37,040 bases of DNA from Chara braunii (taxonomy: Eukaryota > Streptophyta > Charophyceae > Charales > Characeae): assembly GCA_003427395.1 (NCBI GenBank), contig BFEA01000569.1:228369-265408 (forward strand), written 5' to 3'. Positions within the stretch are counted from its first letter, which is position 1. Each line of letters starts with the position of its first letter. The notes under the pieces were generated by a model. The model was not told the origin of the DNA. It searched no databases and saw nothing but the letters and a program-made list of their open reading frames with translations. Positions 1 to 9,714 of this stretch are shown here, piece after piece. The position numbers were made by a program, and so were the translations under genes.

Positions 1-73
1 AGTACAGGGGGGGAAGAAGTCGGGGAACTCTTGGGCGGGTCTCATGGGGATAGATGTGTCTATCTTTGACCAG

Positions 74-1063
74 TCATTGAATAATAGCCGGTAGTCCCTT
101 TCCAATCCCTCCCCTGTCTTTTGTCCTCCTTTCCATTCCACTTTTCCTATCCTTCCACCTTTGTCCCTTCCCCAGCCAGCTTGAGCTGAAGTTCTGAATT
201 TTTTGTTGGATGTCGCTTTTTGAGAGTATTGTCTGGATCTGCTTTTTAACTATCTCCCATTTCATGGTAATTTCTGTTTGGATCTGTTGTTTGATGTTGT
301 CCGTGAATTCTGGACCTTCCAGTCTTACTTGTTCCATCTCGTAGGTACAGCGTCTTCGCCAAAGAGCCCCGAGCATTACCCTGCGACATAACTTGAACAT
401 ATTATTAGTGAAGTCGTCCAACCCTTCCATGATCCATATTTCGCATAACAGGGCTTTCCAGTCCCACGACCATGAAGTTTGCATTTCTAATTGGTCCCAA
501 ATTCTGTCCCACCATCTCCATAGCCAAATAGCACTTGGGCACTGCATGAATATGTGCTCAATCGTCTCGGGCCTTTTCCGGGTCAGGAACGCGTATGTGC
601 ACAGCCTGCACTAGGATAGGGCTTTCCCCATTTGCTCCAGACGAGTTTTGTCTATGAGCCAGTCATTTGTTGGAAGGCAACGGTGCTCTATCTGCTATTG
701 CAACGAGGCGAATTTTGGTGGTTTTTCTTTTGCCATTGTGAACCATTTCATTCTTTTCAGGTCTTCCTTACTTACATTCAGTTGCCTCATCCAACGCTCC
801 TCCACCCTGCTTATGACTCACTCGTACTCGTGGTTTCCTCGCCACAAGAACGCAGCTATCTGACGTTGCAAAGGGCGAAGAACGTTCTTGTCTAATGCCC
901 AAATGGCTGATTTATACCACAGGGTGGCCAAAACAACATTGTTGATTGTTAGCGCGCGGCCAAAGAGGGATTTGTGCTTTCCTTGCAATTGAGTCATTTT
1001 TTCCAAGGGGGGCTTGGAAATCCATTCGTTATTGAAGAACATGTACGTTCTCCTCGAACTCAT
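74..1063 (-). pseudogene. LINE (non-LTR) reverse transcriptase C-terminal region, broken
   Basis: The minus strand keeps one reading frame from 1063 to 74, interrupted only by three stop codons: TGA at 818-820, TAG at 695-697 and TAG at 611-613. Before the first stop the text SLFGRALTINNVVLATLWY is typical of the thumb/post-catalytic part of plant L1-type reverse transcriptases. After the third stop come CRLCTYAF, then ETIEHIFMQCPSAIWLW, the CxxC...HxxxC pattern of the reverse-transcriptase zinc-binding domain (zf-RVT). The catalytic RT core and endonuclease are absent; upstream of 1063 the sequence changes character. No downstream poly(A) is visible because the 3' end lies outside the window. 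What is seen is a single uninterrupted frame with point-mutation stops and no indels, so decay looks recent or substitution-driven. It is almost certainly non-functional. Confidence 0.8.
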
Positions 1064-1249
1064 CCAGATACAGCGGGACGAAGAAGATAGTAGTCAAGAT
1101 CTGGTGCCCAGACGGCAGTCCGAGCAACGGTCGCAAACCGAGCAACGGTCGAAGACAGCCGTTACTCCAATGGACCAAAAAAAAAAAAAATTCAAGCTAC
1201 TCAAAAGAAAAAAATAAATAAAAAAAACATAAAAACAATCGACTCGACC
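1064..1249. repeat. A-rich tract with short direct repeats
   Basis: A 13-bp motif around CGAGCAACGGTCG is repeated twice between about 1120 and 1152. It is followed by 14 A's near 1177 and an A-rich stretch to about 1245. This could be a retroposon 3' tail on the plus strand, but no element body or target duplication was identified. No gene is visible. Confidence 0.4.
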
Positions 1250-1439
1250 AACGTTCTATATTTGGGGTTACTTCTGTGTGACTCAAAACCCCAAATAGCA
1301 CCACCCCGACGACACAGTAGCGACTGTGTCTTTAGCGAAATGAGAACGTGGTGTGATGTGAAACGTCCCAAATACCCCAATTCGGCCGAACCAATTTTCG
1401 TAGTTTATACGGATTTGCGACCACAGTGTGAGCGTGCCC
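1250..1439 (+). repeat. Partial copy of TIR element (first of a direct-repeat pair)
   Basis: This segment is repeated, diverged, at 1876-2057: both contain the blocks GTTCTATATTTG, GACTGTGTCTTTAGCGAAATG (with variants), CCCAAATACCCCAATTCGGC and TTTATACGGATTTGC. Both end in a version of GTGTGAGCGTGCCC. The copy is followed by TAA, compatible with a 3-bp target duplication, but no matching left terminus was found, so it is treated as a truncated element. Confidence 0.6.
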
Positions 1440-1642
1440 TAAGCGTTGTGAACAGTGGCCTCCCACATTTTTTCCTGTTCTGGAGGCCGCACCCAGATCC
1501 AGTACGTAGTGCCTTCGGCCTACTTGGACTTTGGGCCTCGCCACACCACTCTCGAAATATGAAAAAGGCAAAAATGTGGAGGGTGCATTTGGTCGTGTTC
1601 TAGCGGTAAGTTCATTCTCATTTTGCACATTTTGAGACTGGT

Positions 1643-2057
1643 GGGCACGCTCACACTGGGTACCAAGACCGTAAAACTCCCAGAAAAATGTGCACACGGC
1701 TGGTTACACACAATGGTTCCGACCCCAAACACCCCATTCGTAAACCCATTTGTCAGCGGCCTGTCTGGCCGCGGGTTTGAGGAATTTGCCGTAACCTCCA
1801 GAGGTTACCGCAAAATCCTTATTCTTTTTTTATTTAATTTTCGTAAATGAATGCAAAGTTGAAAAGGGAACATGTACGTTCTATATTTGAGGTTACTTCA
1901 GTGTGACTGGAAACCCCAAACAGGTAGCGACCGTGTCTTTAGCGAAATGGGAACGTGGTGTGAACGCAGTGTGACCTAAAACGTCCCAAATACCCCAATT
2001 CGGCTTAACCCATTTTCGCAATTTATACGGATTTGCTACCGTAGTGTCAGCGTGCCC
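1643..2057. mobile_element. Putative non-autonomous TIR element (MITE-like)
   Basis: The left end reads GGGCACGCTCACACT and the reverse complement of the right end reads GGGCACGCTGACACT, so 14 of the terminal 15 bases match. The interior has no coding capacity. A hairpin with 8-bp arms (GTAACCTC / GAGGTTAC) sits near 1792-1809. The stretch from about 1660 to 1860 recurs in inverted orientation at 7885-8077, showing this is a dispersed family. The flanks (GGT and TCA) do not form a target duplication. GGG-starting TIRs and possible 3-bp TAA/TTA flanks at other copies hint at PIF/Harbinger, by inference only. Confidence 0.55.
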
Positions 2058-2071
2058 TCACAAGGGGACCA

Positions 2072-2640
2072 AAAGTCTCAAAATTTTGAGGCATTTGGTT
2101 CGGGTGTTTTGAGGCATTTGGTCCCCATGTGGTCACATAGGTGGACTTCGGACGAAGTGGCGACCCTGCCACTTTGCACTCAGGGCAAGTGCACCTGGTC
2201 ACACAGGGGAGGACCAAACAGAAAGATGAAATTTATTTTGTTTTTTTTTTCACGCCAGTATAACGTGTGGGCCTTAGCTACAACGTAAATGTTTCTGGTC
2301 GCACTTTCAGTTGTTTGGCGGACTTTCTTCTTCCTCGACGATTCTCTCCAAAAGTCTCAAAAATTTGAGGCATTTGGTTCGGCTTTTTTTAGGCATTTGG
2401 TCGCTGTGTGGTCGCAAGTGCGGACCTCGTCCAGAAACGACGAAGTCACGACCCTAACACTTTGCATTCAGGGCAAGTGCGCCCGGTCACATGGCGGAGG
2501 ACCAAATGAAAAGATGGATTTTTTATTTTTATTTTTCACACTAGTATAACGCTTGGGCCTTATCTACAACGTAAATGTTCCTGGTCGCACTTTCAGTTGT
2601 TTGGCGGGCGGGCTGTCTTCTTCGTCTACGATTCTCTTCA
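2072..2640. repeat. Two tandem copies of a ~280-bp unit
   Basis: Copy 1 (about 2072-2350) and copy 2 (about 2351-2640) share, in order: AAAGTCTCAAAA, GAGGCATTTGGTTCGG, AGGCATTTGGTC, CAGGGCAAGTGC, CGGTCACA/TGGTCACA, GGAGGACCAAA, AGTATAACG.TTGGGCCTTA-type text, CTACAACGTAAATGTT and CTGGTCGCACTTTCAGTTGT. They differ by substitutions and small indels. No gene is visible. Confidence 0.8.
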
Positions 2641-2676
2641 ATTCACGAATATAGGGGGGGAAAAAACGAAAGGTAA

Positions 2677-2706
2677 TTTGAGACCACCTCCGGAGGTGGT
2701 CTCAAA
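2677..2706. other. Perfect 30-bp palindrome
   Basis: Positions 2677-2706 equal their own reverse complement, centred between 2690 and 2691 on the core ACCTCCGGAGGT. It can extrude as a cruciform or fold as a hairpin. It occupies the same relative place, next to CCCGC...CAGGCCGCT, as the hairpin at 1792-1809 in a related element. Confidence 0.9.
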
Positions 2707-2848
2707 AAGGGTACGCCCGCAACCCCGCAGGCCGCTAACAGAAGGGTCACCGTTTGAGGCATTTGGGTAGCGAGCCTCTCTAGTGTGACCCCAAAAATGA
2801 CTCAAAATTTGGGATTTTGGTTCTTTTGGTCCGCGTGTGAGTATGCCC

Positions 2849-4948
2849 TCAGACTCTCCACGAGCTCTCCAATTCGTGATAGCAGAAGACGACAGGATGA
2901 CAGCAGTAGAAGACACCGTTGTCGAGCGCATCGCCCCCTCCTTTTCTCACGAAGACGCGGGAACCCTCCCGGTCATATTACGCAGGAGTTAAACAAAAAT
3001 TATAGAGACAATTCGGGAACGACACAAAATAACCCCACGAATCGTCGAGACGGGCGAGGTCGCGTCGTTCCTTCGCCGCTCTAGCCGGGTGCGCCAGCTG
3101 TACATCCCGCGGTCCCCTACGACATGATAGGTTCCTGCGGGGCATATCCCTACCGAGATACCGACCCACATGCGAAAGTTTTTTGATGCAATTGCAGAGG
3201 TAGGTCAGTCGAGGTCGTTTGCTCATTCGCTGTAGTATAGATACGCTTGGTTAACGCCAAGCGAACCCGAATGTCGCCCATCCCTTAGGGCGCTGATCTC
3301 CTAAGTACGAAGCGGACGCCGGTCGACTAGGACGGTCTCAACCAAGCATGAAACCCAAATATTTATCCCAGTCCCTTAGACACACTGTCTAAAGAAAATT
3401 ATAACAACCAAACATATAATTACATCAAATGAAATCGACCGTGGTCGATGGGAACATATATCCTATATGAAAAAATAATTGAAAGAATTCAAATCATCAT
3501 CTCATACATCCAATAACGCAAGATAAAAAACAATCCGGCCGCCTCAGGTCGAACATCACAAAACAATCAAACAACCGCCCCAGATTCTTCCTAGAGAGAT
3601 AACATATCCACCTCAAGTCAATTTCATTTGTTCTTTTTTCCTCCTAAGTTCAGGATAACTTTGACGAAAAGAAATAGAAAGAGATAGAGAATGAGAATCA
3701 TTTTGACAAGTGTAGTCAGATGAGGTCATTCAGAATAGGACGGGTCAATCCTAAAAAAAAGACAAAGTCCATATGACCTTATCTGCTTTATTTTAATCGT
3801 ATTCATTTTACGACACACACAAACCCAAAGTTTTTCAAAACAAACGAATTATTTTAACATGCAGGCAGGTGAGAAGCACAAAAAGACAATATTTTTCCTT
3901 TACTCCAATAGGTCAAATCAGTCTCCTTTTCAAGCATTTTTCTACCTACCTGCACTCAAAGCAAACAAACAAGCTCAAAGGAGACCAATGCAAACCCACA
4001 CCCAAGTCATACATTCTCATTCACATGCAAACATGCATCTCCTTTACCTTTTCAACGAACATTCAATGAACGGGGTCAAGCAAGTGCGGGTTCACACAAG
4101 TGTGAAGTTTGAATCATGCAACTGACCTTGAATGAAGTTTGAATCGGCGCACTTAAGAAAGTCGAGTAATATGCTAATCAAAAGAAAATAACCATCGTTG
4201 AACATGAAATATACGGCTCACAACTCCACAAGTTGTGACCTTTCTCCTGAGCCACGGTCCACGTCGTCCACCAAGTGCCCAAGTAAGCAAGAGCCGGATC
4301 CATTGAGAGAACTCAAGTGGAATAACTCTCCAGGAGAGTAATCCAAAGAATAAGTCCCACGTCTTCTCAACGTCCCGGACAGTCCCAATGCAACCCCGAT
4401 TGCAGTTCCAACAACACCACATCCTCTAAGGACAGTCTCAATCAACCACAAGTCCACGCCACCTCCAATCACCATGTCCGCTCACAATAGCTACACCAAC
4501 ATGTCGGTCCCGATTTCAAATCAGTCCCAACTAGTCCCATCGCCGCAATACTAGGTGGTTCAGAACTCAAAACCGCTTGCATTGTGCAACGCAAAAAAAA
4601 ATAAAGGTGACCCTAGTTGAAACTTGAAACCGCATGTGCCGTGAACCCCAAAAAAAACAAAGATGTTCTTTCGGCGCAGACCGCAAGCACGACAACTCCA
4701 ATAGCCAGTGCCAAGTGCACTTTCTCCGTGATCTCTTCATGCCGCCGGTCCACGCACCACAGTAAAGTCCCAAATATGCACCAATGCCACAAAACATATA
4801 TATAACGGCAGACCATCACTCGCCACGCCATCAATCGTACCATGGTTGCCCCGCAGCACACCGTCAGATCACACACCAAAAAAATCGGCTCCACTGCGAC
4901 GCAACGTTTTTCCTCACAACCAAAACCAGACAACCAGACAACATAACC
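2849..4948. other. Intergenic stretch without convincing gene
   Basis: Only short, low-scoring open frames occur here on either strand and none resembles a known protein. A small hairpin, CGCTTGG / CCAAGCG with a 6-nt loop, lies at 3244-3263. From about 3380 to 4130 the sequence is AT-rich. Decayed repeat sequence is likely. Confidence 0.5.
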
Positions 4949-4969
4949 TCAACAAAATAATATTGTTGC

Positions 4970-5285
4970 TATCGGGCAACACTTCCTACTGAAAATTTGT
5001 GTCGCGGCCGCGCTATAGCTTCGGCAGCATAACTGCCCTGCTAGATACATTGTCGTTACCATGCTGCCGAACGGGCAGCACCTCCCCATCGAAAAGTTGT
5101 TGCCGCCACGCAAAAAAAATGGAAGCACTTCTCCCTCAAAAAGGTTGCTGCCGAGCCAAGATTTCGGCAGCATAACCCCTAGAAAAATGTCGCGATTACT
5201 GCACCGTCGGACGGGCAACATCTCCCCATACGTAGAAAAGTTAACGCTGCGCGGTAAATCCGGCAGCATATCCCCAACGCGTGTC
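4970..5285. repeat. Degenerate repeats of a GGCAGCA-containing motif
   Basis: Variants of GGCAGCATAAC / GGGCAGCACCTCCCC / GGGCAACATCTCCCC recur, on one or the other strand, roughly every 50-70 bp, separated by GAAAA.TTG.TGCCG-type text. A similar GGCAGCA..TTCG..AACCCC theme recurs at 15.23-15.6 kb. This repetitiveness explains the minus-strand open frame here, whose translation is rich in MLP/CCP repeats and is not considered a gene. Confidence 0.55.
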
Positions 5286-5316
5286 GTTCGCCGCATGGCC
5301 TAACCCCCGACGCAGC

Positions 5317-5916
5317 CTACCGGTCGCGACACCAACGTGAAGGTGGGGCAGTGAGCTCCCAGCCTCGGCTATGGCTGCCTCCCTTCTCCTCTTCCAATTT
5401 TTTGCAGACCTCCATTCTCCTCCACCTGGTCGTCGACATGCGCAGCTTTTGCCGGAAGTACTCGTCCGTCGCGTCGTCCCGAAGCAGGAGGTCCTCCCAT
5501 GTCCCGCCAGTCCGTCGTTTAATCCACCATCGAGGAGTCTGCTGCGGGAAAACGCCAGACGTCAGCGCGACACACAACTGGACGACTGCCTCACACGTCG
5601 CCGTGCAATCCGGCGCCTCTGCAACGCTCTGCAACAACGCTCTTCGTTGCCGGAGCCGCATCAGCATGTCGCACGACGAGGACTCCTTGTCGCCCATCGT
5701 GTTCACGACGACGGCAGTCACTGCCATCGCCACGGCGTCGATCTCTTCTTCGCGTAGACCGTTTGAGCAGCCGTGACTGTCCATCTCTGCCAATCCTCGC
5801 ACGGTTTGCCAAGTCACGCCTTCGACAACCGCCTCAGACACGCCCGCCGCGGAACCCTGCCGTCGTAGACAAACAACGCCGGAGCCCAAGATGCCAACGC
5901 TGCTGTACAATGGCAC
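5317..5916 (-). pseudogene. HARBI1/ALP1-like (PIF/Harbinger) transposase N-terminal fragment
   Basis: The open frame covers 199 codons but begins with GTG; the first ATG likely to matter is at residue 46. Residues 129-165 read PRWWIKRRTGGTWEDLLLRD and, a little later, EYFRQKLRMSTTRW. This resembles the segment just before the DDE nuclease of plant ALP1/HARBI1-like proteins (W-x-K-x-R-x-G-x-W followed by FR..LRMS..T). After residue 170 similarity is lost and the frame stops, so the DDE catalytic domain is not present. It may be a 5' exon of a split transposase or host-domesticated ALP1-like gene, or a truncated copy. No TIR pair bracketing it was found. Plus-strand frames over the same interval are antisense shadows. 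Confidence 0.4.
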
Positions 5917-6296
5917 AGGAGACGAACACGCGTCCGCTGCTCCACGCTTCTAAAGGACGGTACGCACGCCGGAGGCGAACGTGCGGCTCACACGATCATG
6001 CGCACGCTCCTCGCAAGTTGCGTACACTCGAAAGATGGATTCCGCGCGGCGAACAGCAGGGAGGCGCCGTCTTTTTCAGGTCACGCGTCGGCAGGGAGGC
6101 GCCGTCTTTTTCACGGCGCACGCGTCCGCGAGAATTCGAATTCAAAATTTTGAAGTTCTGGGGAACCGCGCTTTTCACCGATCCGTCGACTCCCGCCCAA
6201 GGCCCACCGCATTCTGTACCACGGACACCGCCTCGGAATGGAGGGACATCGGTGGCGCGGCTGCGTATGCGCGTATGAAAACGGGCCGCGGGGAAC

Positions 6297-6392
6297 GTTT
6301 TAGGACGAGTCCTAAAAGATGATTTTTAGGACTGCGTGTAACGACGCCGCACGAAATCCTAAAAAACCTTTAGGACTCGTCCTAAAAATTTT
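6297..6392. repeat. Pair of inverted hairpins around TTTAGGAC / GTCCTAAA
   Basis: The first hairpin, near 6299-6318, is TTTTAGGAC-GA-GTCCTAAAA. The second, near 6370-6389, is TTTAGGAC-TC-GTCCTAAA. The second is the reverse complement of the first, so the pair is itself an inverted repeat. It resembles the end of a MITE continuing to about 6417 (CTAACGAGACCC), but the opposite terminus was not located. Confidence 0.5.
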
Positions 6393-7320
6393 AGGATTCT
6401 TTAGTGTCTAACGAGACCCAAAGTAGGGATGGGAATAGCCAGGTCTCAGGTGTAAAGTTGTTTGGTAGCAGTTACAGGAAAGTCAGGTCTCAGACTAGCA
6501 GTGATAGAGTGGTTAGTCTGCAAGTTTTGGCATTTCAAGGTCTTTGGGGGAAGGAAGAACCAGTATGATAAGGATTGTTTTTGGCGCCTTGAAAGGTGAA
6601 GAGGTCCCCTCCTTCCCAAAAAAAAAAAAAAACCTGCTCAGTCAATCCCCTGTTCCCCAGGGTAATCAATGCTGGCAGGAACTCAACGACAGATTTGATG
6701 TAAATGGGACGCTGGACCCGCTTTCCAGCATGTGCTGCTCCCCACGAATAGATGGAGCCGTCCCTGGTGGTAAGAAAAAAAATCCCTTTTTTTTTCTTTT
6801 TTCGAACGACGTGGAAGACAACCACATCGAACGGTTGGAAAGGCAGGCAGGACAGAACGGTGCATGTGCACTCCACAACGGTTACACGGCCACTGGAAAA
6901 CGGCCATGGCTGTCATCGGCGACGGGAGATGGCTAACACCTCGACATGGACGGACACCTGCGCCGATGGTATGCGTCTAGACTACCACGCAATTCTCCCT
7001 GTGTCCACCACAGTGTGTTTGTGTCTGTATTTGGCCGATACCGTGGGCCAAATATGGTTGCGACGTTCACAGGGTTTCAATGCGAAGAGAAGGGCTTTAC
7101 TGCTTGCAGCAGCGGTGACTTGGGATACGAAGAGAAGGCAGGTGGCTGTCGGAATCGAACGCTCGGTGACATCTTTGGTGAACCGGACATTGGCGGGCGA
7201 GCGGGCGGAAGATACGCGGAAGCGAGCAGCACACTTGAAAAAATCAAAATGAAAAAACGGGACCGACAGGACCGTTCGGCAGGCCAAAAACAATCCTGAG
7301 CACACCCACTACTGAAAAAG
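6393..7320. other. Stretch without confident gene; possible exon inside
   Basis: Open frames on both strands overlap here without recognisable products. Long A and T runs (about 6620-6632, 6775-6800) break any coding continuity. One short minus-strand segment (6634-6763) is listed separately as a tentative exon. The right end runs into a 25-base A tract. Confidence 0.4.
6634..6763 (-). CDS. Tentative exon with RCC1-like DGSIYSWG motif
   Basis: On the minus strand a pyrimidine-rich tract ends in TTACCACCAG, a plausible 3' splice site, followed directly by a frame reading DGSIYSWGAAHAGKRVQRP. D-G-x-[IVL]-[YF]-[ST]-W-G is the signature strand of RCC1 propeller repeats. The frame runs about 43 codons to GAGCAG|GTTTTT, a weak donor. 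No neighbouring exon with another RCC1 repeat was found and the glycine-rich half of the repeat is missing. It could be a genuine exon of an RCC1-like gene, a decayed exon, or chance. Confidence 0.22.
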
Positions 7321-7345
7321 GAAAAAAAAAAAAAAAAAAAAAAAA

Positions 7346-8077
7346 GGGCACTCTCGTCTGACCGCTCCACAAGTAACCGCATTTCCCCATTGTCCCCTTT
7401 TGCTATTGATACACCGTGTAAATCTTCGTGTTTTTTTTTTTTTTTTTTTTTTTTTTTCAAAAGCCTAATTCTTTAAGCCCAACCAATTGAATTACCTGTC
7501 AAATCTGGACAGGACGGCCTTTCAGGCCTTTTTTATTGTCATTATAGTATTACGGGGAACCCGTAGCAGCCACATCCGTGCTCAAGCCTCCAACGAGGGA
7601 ACATGCGGGAGCTGCACCCACCAGCAGGTGGGCAATACCGGCCAGGGGTCAGCCGGTAGCATCAGGACGGAGCTTCTTCTATTGGGCAGTCACTGTGCCT
7701 CCCCTCCGCACCCCTCCCCCTATGAACATCAGCAGTCTCTGCTCAATGCCACTCGGGGGGACCAACGGCATATCTCTACGTGGCGGGCGCCAAGCTTGCC
7801 CAGGAAGGTGCATGAGGCCAATGGGGATTGAACCCAAGACCTCCTGAATGCCACTTGCGTGCCTTACGAACTGAGCTAGGCCGCAATCTTCGTTTTCAAC
7901 TTTGCTTTTTCAATTTCGAAAATTAATAAAAAAAAGAATAAGGATTTCCTCAAACCCGCGGCCCGGCAGGCCGCTGACAAAAGGGTTCGCGAATGCGGTG
8001 TTTGGGGTCGGAACCATTGTGTGTGACCAGCCGTGTGCACAATTTTTTGGGGGTTTTACGGTTTTGTGAGGGTGCCC
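7346..8077. mobile_element. TIR element (same family as 1643-2057), split by a SINE
   Basis: The left end GGGCACTCTCGTC and the reverse complement of the right end, GGGCACCCTCACAA, match as short TIRs, and TTA follows the right end. From 7885 to 8077 the sequence is a close inverted copy of 1660-1860, sharing TTTTCAACTTTGC, AAGAATAAGGATTT, CAGGCCGCTGACAAA and GTTTGGGGTCGGAACCATTG. This copy lacks the hairpin present at 1792-1809: AAGGATTT joins directly to CCTCAAACCCGCGG. Removing the nested SINE (7430-7884) leaves about 270 bp. The left flank is poly(A), so the target duplication is unclear on that side. Confidence 0.55.
7430..7884 (-). mobile_element. tRNA-derived SINE with 9-bp target-site duplication
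   Basis: The insert is flanked by AATCTTCGT at 7421-7429 and again at 7885-7893. On the minus strand it starts with a tRNA-like head: A-box text TAGCTCAGTTCG (reverse complement of 7867-7878), then B-box text GGGTTCAATCCCC (7823-7835). A non-coding body follows, and the element ends in poly(A), seen as the T tract at 7431-7457. Head, tail and duplication together define a complete, polymerase III-type retroposon of about 455 bp. Plus-strand frames at 7487-7850 are incidental. Confidence 0.85.
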
Positions 8078-8135
8078 TTAGTTGGTATACCCACGAACTG
8101 TTGAAATACAGGCTCAGGTTCGAATCTCGGAGCAA
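8070..8135 (+). repeat. tRNA-like SINE head (A and B boxes)
   Basis: TTAGTTGGTATAC (about 8078-8090) resembles an A box, and GGTTCGAATCTCGG (from 8117) is a near-perfect B box at normal tRNA spacing. The region between does not fold as a proper tRNA and there is no usable acceptor stem. It begins exactly where the TIR element ends, so it may be a SINE fragment adjoining that insertion. Confidence 0.5.
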
Positions 8136-8716
8136 TCAGATGACCAGGACAAGTATTCGGGCACGTTGCATGACGCGGCAGCGCTGGTTCGCACCATTTC
8201 GCCCGAGCGGTGGTTGTAGGCTGGCTGGCGCCATAGCTGCCGAGGTCTAGCAGGACTGCAGAGTGGCGAAGTGTGGAACAGGTCAAGAAGATAAAAAGGA
8301 AGGCTGTCGGGACTGGCGGTGTTCAAGGAGTGTGAGAAGAGTGTTCAAGCAGCATCCAGCGATTCACACGTGGACAGCGATTGTGGGGTAGTGTGATAGC
8401 GTGAGTAGAGAAAGTAGGAGGTAGAGTAGAGTGGTCAGATACTTGAGTGATGTGTCTGCTCCTGACTGGTGTGCCATCCTCTTTGGTAATCTGCTTTCAA
8501 CTTGGCTCAATCATGCTTGTACTTCTATGAGTATGTTCATTTTGGAAACTTAGTGTTCTTATTGCATATTAGAGCCACTTGTGATCTGAAGACCAGACCT
8601 GAAAAGTGTGCTGGGAAGGCGGAGAGGAGGACGAGGGAGTTGATAATGAGATTTGGCGAGATAATCGGAATTTTGTGTCGTTTTTGTGGCTTACGTTTCT
8701 TCGTCTGTCAAATTTA
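8136..8716. other. Unassigned region
   Basis: No recognisable gene. The text contains loosely repeated GTAGAGTAG/GTGATAG-like words and resembles parts of 17.6-18.5 kb in composition. It may be the body of the SINE or related repeats whose head is at 8070-8135. Confidence 0.4.
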
Positions 8717-9330
8717 TCACATGTAAATGTTAATTGAGAGGGGGAGGGGGGGGGTGAAGTTCATCATATCCGCAAGCCACAGCGGTCATTCTTCTTTTTT
8801 CCTGTCGGTGTNTCACATGTAAATGTTAATTGAGAGGGGGAGGGGGGGGGTGAAGTTCATCATATCCGCAAGCCACAGCGGTCATTCTTCTTTTTTCCTG
8901 TCGGTGTCCTGCTCTTTTCCCCAAATTCGTGATGATCTTTGTGGGATGTCAACATCTAACCTCCTCTGCGTCCCACTGATCTATTGGGATTGCCCCTGCT
9001 ACTGTTTCTCTCTCTCTGTTTCACATGTAAATGTTAATTGAGAGGGGGAGGGGGGGGGTGAAGTTCATCATATCCGCAAGCCACAGCGGTCATTCTTCTT
9101 TTTTCCTGTCGGTNTTTCACATGTAAATGTTAATTGAGAGGGGGAGGGGGGGGGTGAAGTTCATCATATCCGCAAGCCACAGCGGTCATTCTTCTTTTTT
9201 CCTGTCGGTTTCCTGCTCTTTTCCCCAAATTCGTGATGATCTTTGTGGGATGTCAACATCTGACCTCCTCTGCGTCCCACTGATCTAGTGGGATTGCCCC
9301 TGCTACTGTTTCTCTCTCTCTGTTTCTTTT
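8717..9330. repeat. Tandem A-n-A-B array with two single-N joins
   Basis: A 95-bp block beginning TCACATGTAAATGTTAATTG occurs at 8717, 8813, 9021 and 9117. The 1st/2nd and the 3rd/4th copies are separated only by an N (at 8812 and 9114) and have the same 96-bp offset. After copies 2 and 4 comes a 110-bp block B (about 8908-9020 and 9212-9322), the two versions differing by at least two substitutions. The perfect agreement of the A copies across each N suggests unmerged overlapping contig ends rather than biology. The A-B doublet itself may be a real tandem duplication. Confidence 0.85.
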
Positions 9331-9344
9331 GTTGTGTGTTTGTT

Positions 9345-9468
<124 letters not shown>

Positions 9469-9714
9469 CGACGCCGCGCCGTTGGGCACTTTGCTGACTA
9501 CTTGGGATTTAGTAGCGCAGGGCTCTGCGGTAACGCTTGCCAGTGAAACCGTAGAAGAGGAGGAGGAGGAGGAGAGAGGAGAGAGCGGTCATCGTAGCTA
9601 TCACACTCGTCGTTTGGGAGCGCAATTTATTGGTCTTTTTTTTTTTACGTTCTGCTTTGTAAGCAGTGATTAATCCTCTTCGTACAGAGTGATTAATTCA
9701 CGGAAAATTTCATC

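Larger units (their letters stand above)
2052..2848. mobile_element. Foldback-like element with long inverted ends
   Basis: The left end has CTCACAAGGGGACCAAAAG followed by CTCAAAATTTTGAGGCATTTGG. The right end, read in reverse complement, has GGGCATACTCACACGCGGAC, CAAAAG and AAATTTTGAGTCATTT. The ends are therefore inverted repeats of roughly 60 bp. The right terminus GTGTGAGTATGCCC belongs to the same family as the neighbouring element. Inside are two tandem copies of an approximately 280-bp unit and a perfect palindrome. There is no coding sequence. The left end abuts or overlaps the preceding element, so the exact start is uncertain. Confidence 0.45.

Noticed and set aside
4174-4933. Minus-strand ORFs with Gly/Val-rich or Cys-rich products
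   Set aside because: Short, overlapping in several frames, no recognised domain and no splice or start context to support them.
7790-7890. tRNA gene on the minus strand
   Set aside because: A and B boxes are present but stems do not pair as a functional tRNA, and a SINE body, poly(A) and target duplication follow.
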